Below are positions 57,179-64,000 of a stretch of 64,000 nt of DNA, in pieces; position 1 is the stretch's first letter, and each line of letters begins with the position of its first letter. A program made the translations under genes and the position numbers. The DNA is taken from contig CM049318.1 of NCBI GenBank assembly GCA_026874595.1, positions 56,210,250 through 56,274,249 of the forward strand, written 5' to 3'. Source of the DNA: Sipunculus nudus (Eukaryota > Annelida > Sipuncula > Golfingiida > Sipunculidae). The notes below the pieces were generated by a model. It had not been told where the DNA came from and did not search any database. It was given only the letters and a program-made list of their open reading frames with translations.

Positions 57179-57345
57179 CTGCAGTTGAACTTTGTCCTGG
57201 TTAGATGACAAACACCGTGGTTTCCTTTTTCGTACATTGCTGGTTGTCCATTGAATTTGTCCTTCGACCAATTTTGCAGTGGAACAATTCATTCCGTTTT
57301 GGGGTTGTTCATGAGCCCAATACGATTCCTTCAGTTGCCTGTCAC
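57179..57345 (-). CDS. CTLD2 second-half exon, copy 2
   Basis: Acceptor TAATATTCAAG (complement of 57346 on); 167 bases. It encodes SYWAHEQPQNGMNCSTAKLV, then QIQWTTSNVRKRKPRCLS. EQPQ-x3-NCS, QW and the last Cys match the end of a lectin-like domain (EP.., NC, W, C). Its entry phase fits 57760. Its end is uncertain: CAG/GTATTA gives phase 0, which does not fit the transmembrane exon. No counterpart was found in copy 1. Confidence 0.55.
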
Positions 57346-57759
57346 CTTGAATATTAATGGTAAAATTATGTTTTCTTTTATGCTTATCTTTTATCTTATC
57401 CCCGTTTTGACGGCTCTATTCCAAAAACAATATTAATTTACTGAAAGCCATTGTGCCCATAATCGATTAGGGAATTAACGGAATATAGGGAGGTAAACAA
57501 AATTAAAGCCTAAACGGGCATATGTATATTTTACCAGTGACACAGTTCTTTCTTCTTTCATATATAAATATTTTCTACTAATTTTGGCAGTTTTGAAAAT
57601 ATTTTCAATCATTAAAATAACTTTAACCTTATTTTAATTTTGAAAAATGTCGATATAGCACAGTTTGAAATAACGAGTCTCTAGTGATGAAATAATGGTA
57701 AAGATACAGATTTAAGGAAATTTCATATCTACAAAGAGTAGAATACCCAGCTGGCTCAC

Positions 57760-58028
57760 TTTTGTCTGCGTTAACAACAGTCTAGTCTTCCTTTCTCAGT
57801 CCTACCCAATAAAATTACAAAATGATATGCTTGCAGAATACTTGTTTTTCTCGTCGACAAATGTTTTCACTTTTTCGGAGTTGTCCAGAACAGCAAGTAT
57901 CCACCCCTTTTTGCGACACCGTACCTCCGCCGTGTACCAGTCATTAATGTCACACTGGAAGGTGAAGGACGAATTTCCAAAGGTGAAGCAGTATTCACCA
58001 AATGATGATCCAGAGCAGTTGGCATTAC
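57760..58028 (-). pseudogene. CTLD2 first-half exon, copy 2, with frame break and stop
   Basis: Acceptor GTATTCACGCAG; 269 bases, two more than the copy 1 exon. It encodes GEYCFTFGNSSFTFQC, DINDWYTAEVRCRKKGW and LAVLDNSEKVKTFVDEK, closely matching 9959-10225. Just before the conserved FYWVGLRKED segment the frame is lost, and in the frame that restores this motif the Trp after Asp is TAG. The GTGAGC donor follows AAAA. It is disrupted in the same motif as the copy 1 exon, by different changes. Confidence 0.65.
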
Positions 58029-58868
58029 CTGCGTGAATACATTAAAACAGAAATGCAGACTTTTTTGTTCATGGGTTCCAAATAGTAAATAATAATCCGC
58101 CAAGAAAATTTATTTAGGAGTTCAATGTAAAAAGTACAATATACGTACAAAATAACTGTTGTTGAACAATATGGACGATTAATTGCCGCGGTCAGAGTAT
58201 GTCCGTGTGTATATTTTTGTGTTGGTTCACAACATAACTCATGCAATCATTAGAATTTCATGACATTTTCAGGGCATTTCTGGAATGGGCCAAAGAACAA
58301 TTGATTAGAATTTGGTGTGGGTCCGCTTCATCATCCGGATCCATGAATGACTTCCCTGAATATTAACATATCTACATTCACTTATGCAAGAATGAACCTG
58401 GGAATTTTGGCCATATAGAAGAATGCAAACACGTTTTTAGGAGCATCCCACATTAAGGACTACCCACATAACGGAGGCCTGTCTTCCGAGAAAAGCATAT
58501 TTTAATTTCTCCGTGTATATAGGACTCAAGTACGCTTAATTTGTTGCGTCGGGGACTGCCGTTCTATAGAGCGTAGCGCTTTTTTGTTTCCGTTTACTCC
58601 AGAACAATGGTATAATTTAAATTCATAGAAGTCGAACATAGAGATTGAAACAATATGACCACATTTTTCAGTCTAAAGTCTGCAAAGGTTTGGTTTGTTG
58701 TTCAATATGTAGACTGGACACTTAAAAACACACCTTGAATAAAACAGCGTTGTCTATGAATCAATCACAACTTATTTAACTGCTATACGCTTTCGTACTC
58801 TTAATTCAAATAAAACATAAAGGTTTGGGAAAAAAATGACACATAGCAGAAGAATAAAAAATAAGAAC

Positions 58869-58994
58869 CTTGATCTTCACAGATAAACCCCTCCCTCTCT
58901 CCTCCGTAATTACACCTCATGGCTCGTATCTTAAGCGCGACCGTTGACAGGCCGCCACATGCGTGATGAGGCTGGTCTAAAAATGGTCTGCTTC
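58869..58994 (-). CDS. CTLD1 second-half exon, copy 2
   Basis: Acceptor TTTTATTGTAG and a GTTCTT donor flank 126 bases encoding SRPFLDQPHHACGGLST, then RAMRCNYGGEREGFICEDQ. The cysteine spacing is that of the C-terminal half of a lectin-like domain. Open throughout, and in phase with both neighbours. Confidence 0.7.
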
Positions 58995-59086
58995 CTACAA
59001 TAAAACTCATCATGGATATGTTCAAATGGAAATAATACTTTTTTCTATTTGCGGTAAAATCATAATTCTGCTCACTTAAATGTAAA

Positions 59087-59256
59087 CAGTAAAACCTCGC
59101 CGAACCAACACCTTGGTTTAGCGACCACCTTAACTGAACGACCACTTGTTCACGGTCCCGATTCTCTTTTTATCAGACCTCGCTTAGACGACCACCTCGA
59201 AAATGCAACCGCTTTATTGAGGTCTGGTTGGCGGTATTAATTTCGAGGTTTCATTG
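59087..59256. mobile_element. Short pogo/Tigger-like MITE
   Basis: The left end CAGTAAAACCTCG and the right end, read inverted, CAATGAAACCTCG form 13-bp terminal inverted repeats of the CAGT-AAACCTCG type seen in pogo-like elements. Inside are AACGACCACTTG / AGACGACCACCTCG phrases. 170 bases, no coding capacity, in the intron between the two CTLD1 exons of copy 2. A TA target duplication is not clear. Confidence 0.5.
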
Positions 59257-59443
59257 TTTCATGTTTATTATTTTAAAAAATCGAGGATTTTTTTTCTGAT
59301 TAATTTTCTAAAATTATATTTTCTAAAATCGGTTCTAAGAGATCTTAATCTAACACAGTTGTCGTGCCTTGGGCACTGAATCCAAGTGCATCCGTTTATT
59401 TCAATTTTTTCCATTTATGGCTTCAACAGTAAATAGCACTCAC

Positions 59444-59662
59444 CGGGCGAACCATTTGTCCATGTCCAGTATTTCAATGTCTTTTTCTTCAGTGCCATCC
59501 ATGCTGACGTTAGTCCTTCGCCTTTCATATATATTGCCAGCTGGGTAGAGTTATTGAGTTCATCTGGTAAGAAGTACGGCCCTTGCTGTTTGCAGAACTT
59601 AACAGCGTCCTCATACGTTAGGTGGTTGTCTGAATGTAAGAACGTGGTCTCCTCGGAAAATA
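59444..59662 (-). CDS. CTLD1 first-half exon, copy 2 (intact)
   Basis: Acceptor TTTTTGTACAG and consensus donor GTGAGT flank 219 bases. It encodes FSEETTFLHSDNHLTYEDAV, KFCKQQGPYFLPDEL, then TSAWMALKKKTLKYWTWTNG. The first domain cysteine and the WTW core are present. It is the open version of 8641-8860, with Lys where copy 1 has a stop. This is the best single exon in the window. Confidence 0.8.
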
Positions 59663-61460
59663 CTGTACAAAAATAATAATTTGTGGAGCACCGACTTTTT
59701 CTGCTTATTCTTAAATGCAATTCATCAGAAATTTCCTATATACTTCCTGTCGAATAGTACCATTTTCATTGATTTTATAGTAGCTTAAGAATATGTTATT
59801 CAACTGGAACTAATTTATATGGAGACATAACCTCCTTAAAATCTGACACGTGGAGCGGTTATACACTGTAGTTGTTCTATATCTCCTTCCCTTTAATAAT
59901 CGCTGCTCTGTATTACAAAAATCAAGACCAGGATTAGCACAGGGCAAAGAATTGTTATCAAACCAATGAGAGGATAGAATCAGGTGGATGGAACAAAATA
60001 CCTGTGCCCTGCCCCCCCCCCCCCCCCCCCGATTTTTTGGTGATTAAAACAGTCAACATAATTTTTTATCTGAAAAGATATTATTCGGCCATCAAAACAA
60101 TTTTATTATTCCCTCACTATATATTTCGATAGTGAGAGCACTTTATTTCCGAAGGGGTCGCATGTTTATTATATATATCCCCAATGTCGCTCGGGACAGG
60201 TCGGGACTGTGAGAGATTCACACTTGATTCCTGTTTTCACAGAACATAGCCAGTGACTTGCGGGGAAATGGGTATGGGGGGGGGGGGGTAAGGGGCTGGG
60301 GTGGACGACCGGGGTGATTTAGGGGGGATCTATCGAATATCTGGTTTTGTTTGATATGCTCCGTCAAAGAAACGACACCACGAAATATTTTCATATTATA
60401 ATACATTTTTCTTGGGCCTTAACACAAGGTCAGGGGACAAGCGAGACAGTGTTTTGTCCATAGTTTCCCCTTAACCATTTTAGGTAAATGACAACATTAT
60501 ATTTATTTAATATGTGGGATAGTCAAAGGATATTTTGAGGAGTCCTGATTTACAGGGTGGTCGGGGGGTGGGAAGGACGTCTGCCTCTCCCGTATCCGGG
60601 CTCTGTCGGTACTCCTGTGGGTAATTTCCTTTACATATTTTCAGCAAAGAAGGCTCATGTCATGTTTTATTATAAAATACTTTATTTTTTTTGGGGGGGG
60701 GGTTCTTAATAATTAGAATGACGAATACATGCTGCAGTTTTGTTTATTTTAATTTCCTTCGTGATATAACTCGATTTCGTCCTGATGTGTGCATCATGAA
60801 CCGCTTTACAAGGCGAGTCTGTATAGAGATTACATGCATTTATCACTGCCTTGTATTATTTTTTTTTATCGAACATCCTAAAATTACGGCCACTCTTTCA
60901 TGCTAAAGCTTTTACTAAGATCAAACATTAGGGTGTGTCAAATTAAAAACTGAGAGAGATTGATTTATGGTGCAATTAAAGACCTATTACTGGAAGGCTG
61001 CATTGTGATGTTTTTACTCAAAGTTCACCTAATAACGTTCACCTGAGATTTTAAATCCTTTTGTTCAACCATGGAAAGTGTTTTGCAGGGGTGATATAAT
61101 AACTGAGCACTATTACAAACAGGGAATGAGCTGCAATTTTGAAAACGAAGTCAAATTAAAAAGGGAGGATAAATATTCTTCCTTTTACTTCACTTTCCCG
61201 GCACCCAAAACCACAAGAGCAGCTTATTATCAAATTAGTTTGTCAGGTCGAGTGACTTCCTTGGATGTGCCTGTTGTTACAGTCAGAATGGTTCAGTGGT
61301 CTTCTTTAGGTGATCTCCAACGGCGCTATGTAAAAGTACCTTAATAGATATAATTCAGCCATGTAAATTACCTAGACATATTTAGCCTTTGATTACATAT
61401 CATTGATAAACTGTGGCACGGTGAAGCTTTGTCCAGCAGTCAATACAACAATATTGTCAT

Positions 61461-61502
<42 letters not shown>

Positions 61503-62299
61503 TACACAAATTGCATTACATATTTCATCGAATGTTACTGCATTTACTATTTTTAACTGAATTTACTTGTGGTCTATATTTATTTTTTTCTCAGTCCTTT
61601 AAACATTTCTTCCTTATGGGAATCTAACGGTAGGCTGCTATGACAACCACAAACCTTTTACATAGAAATATCTGTATTTGTGAGGAAATAAGGAAACAAG
61701 CAAGACAAATTAATACATAATTCGCACCTGAAAGCGGACGTTCACTTATATATTTACAGGGTTCTCATGCTAACCAGTACTCGATTCTAAACTTTAAAAC
61801 CCGCTTCAGGCTGGTCAATGATTTTAATCGGATCTGAATTTCGTAAACAGTACTGGTGGTAAAATTTCTAATTGCAATTTTCGTATACCCTGGTTCAGAT
61901 TTAGTAGCAGTATATATTATATTACCTCAGAATACACAAAGCATTCCAGTGCTGTATGCTCTGTTCAAGGTTACATTAGTAATTTCGGCTATCACAGTTC
62001 CCTCTGTCAAGCCGTCATGACGGACAAAGAGACAAACTTTCCGGGTAAAACCAGCCTTGTTATTTATAACTGTTGCATGAATATACGCGAATCAACCGTG
62101 AATGTAATATTTATTAAATTTTTACACAAAATAACGTTATTTTATGCCTTACCTCGGGGAAACGGGCAGTTCAACACGCAAATGAATAGAGTACTGTTAG
62201 AAATGGCGGGCAAATCTACTTATACTAGAATTATTCCTTACCTTTTAACATTAAGTGCACTTAACGTCTACATTTAATTAAAAATTATTTTTATGCTTT
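59663..62299. other. Non-coding stretch above CTLD copy 2
   Basis: The upstream exons of copy 2, including its signal peptide, are expected here but were not recognised. It contains a C-run near 60008-60030, a G-run near 60277-60288 and an (AT)n run near 61464-61496. An open frame at 61078-61344 with a protein-like composition (YSSFYFTFPAPKTTRAAYY) has no splice or family support. Confidence 0.45.
61463..61497. repeat. (AT)n microsatellite
   Basis: About 17 AT units. Confidence 0.95.
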
Positions 62300-64000
62300 G
62301 TGGCCGGGGCATATAGTTTTACCCATGTCCGTCCTTCCGTCATTCCGAAATCAAACAGTTGTACGGACTTTTTTTTCGCAATGCCTGCAGATATTAACCT
62401 AATTTTTGGTGTGTGGGCAGATATAGACCAGTTACAGGTCGAGTTCGCGTTTCGTCCCGGTTGACCTACTTTTGACTGTTTTACGGCTCCTGAACATAGA
62501 ACATTTCATGAAAAATAGAAATATTCATGACAGATACACATGTACGGACTTTTTTTCGCAATGCCTGCAGATATTGGCCTGATTTTTGGTGTGTGAGCAG
62601 ATATAGACCAGTTACAGATCGAGTTCGTGTTTCGTCCTGGTTGACCTACTTTTGACCGTTTTACGGCTCCTGAACATAGAAAATTTCATGAAAAATATGA
62701 AATTTCATGACAAATACACATGTACGGAATTTTTTTCGCAGTGCCTGCAGATATTGGCCTGAGTTTTGGTGTGTGGACAGATATAGACCAGTTACAGATC
62801 GAGTTCGTGTTTCGTCTCGGTTGATCTACTTTTGACCGTGTTACGGCTCCTAAACTTAGAAAATTTCATGAAAAATAGAAATATTCATGACAGATACACA
62901 TGTACGGACTTTTTTTCGCAATGCCTGCAGATATTGGCCTAATTTTTGATGTGTGAGCAGATATAGACCAGTTACAGATCGAGTTCGCGTTTCGTCCTGG
63001 TTGACCTACTTTTGACTGTTTTACGGCTCCTAAACGTAGAAAATTTAATGAAAAATAGAAATATTCATGACAGATACACATGTACGGATTTTTTTTCGAA
63101 ATGCCTGCAGATATTGGCCTGATTTTTGGTGTGTGGGCAAATATAGACCAGTTACAGATCGAGTTCGCTTTTCGTCCCGGTTGACCTACTTTTGACCGTT
63201 GTACAAACATAGAAAATTTCATGAAAAATAGAAATATTCATGAAAGATACACATGTACAGACTTTTTTCCGCAATGCCTGCAGATATTGGCCTGATTTTT
63301 GGTGTGTGGGCAGATATAGACCAGTTACAGATCGAGTTCGCGTTTCGTCCTGGTTGACCTACTTTTGACCGTTTTACGGCTCCTGAACATAGAAAATTTC
63401 ATGAAAAATATGAAATATCATGACAATACACATGTACGGAATTTTTTCGCAATGCCTGCAGATATTGGCCTAATTTTTGGTGTGTGGCCAGATATTGACC
63501 AGTTACAGATTGAGTTCGCATTTCGTCCTGGTTGACCTTCTTTTGACTGTTTTACGGCTCCTGAACATAGAAAATTTCATGTAAAATATAAATTTTCATG
63601 ACAAATACACTTGTACAGACTTTTCTTCACAGTACCTGCAGATATTGGCCTGATTTTTGGTGTGTGGGCAGATAATGACCAGTTACAGATCAAGTTCACG
63701 TTTTGTCCCAGTTGACCTATTTTTGACCGTTTGACGGTGCTCTAACATAGAAAATTTCATAAAAAGGTGCATATGTATGGACTTTTTTTCGCAGTGCCTG
63801 CAGATACGGGCCTGATTTTTGGTGTGTAGGCAGATAATGACCAGTTACAGATCGAGTTCTTCTTTTCTCTCAGTTGACCTACTTTTGACCATTTGACTGC
63901 TCCTGAACATAGAAAGTTTCATGAAAAATTTAAATTTTCATAACAAATGCATATGTACTGACTTTTTTTCCTCAATGCCTGCAGATACCACCCTGATTTT
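62300..64000. repeat. Satellite-like tandem array, unit about 180 bp, about ten copies
   Basis: The landmark ATGCCTGCAGATA (or a close variant) recurs at 62381, 62561, 62741, 62921, 63101, 63274, 63452, 63632, 63794 and 63975. Spacing is mainly 178-181, with 173 and 162 where units have short deletions. Each unit also has GGTGTGTGG-CAGATA, ACCAGTTACAGATC and TTGACCTACTTTTGACCG. The first units are most alike and the later ones more diverged. It opens with a GTCCGTCC string near 62328 and continues past the window end. A minus-strand 118-residue open frame (62866-63222) is just the unit read twice. Confidence 0.95.

Larger units (their letters stand above)
55921..59662 (-). pseudogene. CTLD transmembrane receptor, copy 2 (probably broken)
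   Basis: Paralogue of 6114-16981 on the opposite strand. Exons in order: CTLD1 first half 59662-59444, CTLD1 second half 58994-58869, CTLD2 first half 58028-57760, CTLD2 second half 57345-57179, transmembrane 56803-56713, tail 56053-55921 with stop. The first four junctions and the transmembrane-to-tail junction agree in phase. The CTLD2-to-transmembrane junction does not, so a linker exon or another donor is missing from my model. No signal-peptide exon was found above 59662. CTLD1 is intact. CTLD2 has a two-base length difference and a TAG in its RKEDW motif. It lacks clear calcium-site motifs. Either a recent pseudogene or a gene with unrecognised splicing. Confidence 0.65.

Noticed and set aside
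57867-58103. 78-residue - strand open frame over CTLD2 of copy 2
   Set aside because: It overlaps the lectin exon in another frame. The frame with EYCF, INDWYTAE and RCRKKG at 58028-57760 is the meaningful one.
62866-63222. 118-residue open frame with internal duplication
   Set aside because: It is two units of the 180-bp tandem array read in one frame.
62300-64000. Regularly spaced repeats resembling a CRISPR array
   Set aside because: The whole 180-base unit is repeated, with no short constant repeat alternating with unique spacers, and the DNA is eukaryotic.

Overview
This window looks like nuclear DNA of an invertebrate animal. It is AT-rich and has long introns with GT-AG splice sites, AATAAA-type poly(A) signals, many (AT)n and (CT)n microsatellites, tRNA-derived SINE heads, LINE and LTR retrotransposon debris and short inverted-repeat DNA elements. 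I see no bacterial operons, ribosome binding sites or CRISPR arrays. The repeat style (blocks opening with strings of CCGTCCGTCC, and GCGGATCC-ended elements) together with an expanded C-type-lectin family suggests a mollusc, probably a bivalve. That placement is inference.

The main protein-coding content is a pair of related, split genes for single-pass membrane proteins with C-type lectin-like domains (CTLDs), in opposite orientation. Copy 1 is on the + strand from 6114 to 16981: a signal-peptide exon, CTLD1 in two exons, the first half of a second CTLD, two nearly identical 39-base linker exons, a transmembrane exon, then a chain of cytoplasmic-tail exons. Intron phases agree through the whole chain. 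It carries an in-frame stop and a one-base shift in CTLD1, a stop in CTLD2 and a frame break in an A10 run of the tail, so it is called a pseudogene. Copy 2 is on the - strand from 59662 down to 55921, with the same two CTLDs (including the second half of CTLD2 that copy 1 lacks), a matching transmembrane exon and a short tail. Its CTLD2 also has a frame break and a stop. Both tails carry an acidic di-leucine pattern. Downstream of copy 2, on the same strand, is a two-exon candidate gene of unknown family (54970 to 51833).

Region by region: 1-6 kb is non-coding with a diverged repeat pair. 6-17 kb is CTLD copy 1, with repeats in its introns, including a 275-bp tandem array. 17-25 kb is non-coding, with a SINE inside a palindromic minisatellite and a broken Gypsy pol fragment. 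26-31.5 kb holds a 5'-truncated L1-like LINE abutting a degenerate gag with a primer binding site and LTR. 31.5-34.2 kb has C-tracts, a doubtful exon and a 510-bp near-identical direct duplication. 34-49 kb is a mosaic of segmental duplications carrying fragments of an unrecognised gene family, CR1/L2-like LINE ends, hAT-like GCGGATCC elements and a MULE/ISXO2-like transposase remnant. 49.5-50.5 kb has another Gypsy gag-pol remnant. 52.8-53.7 kb is a repeat with perfect nuclear-receptor-type palindromes. 51.8-59.7 kb holds the unknown gene and CTLD copy 2. 60-62 kb is essentially empty. 62.3-64 kb is a 180-bp satellite-like tandem array running off the window.

No complete, clearly functional gene is visible. 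The most interesting aspects are the mirrored CTLD receptor pair with modular same-phase exons, the unknown minus-strand gene, and the block duplications in 34-49 kb.
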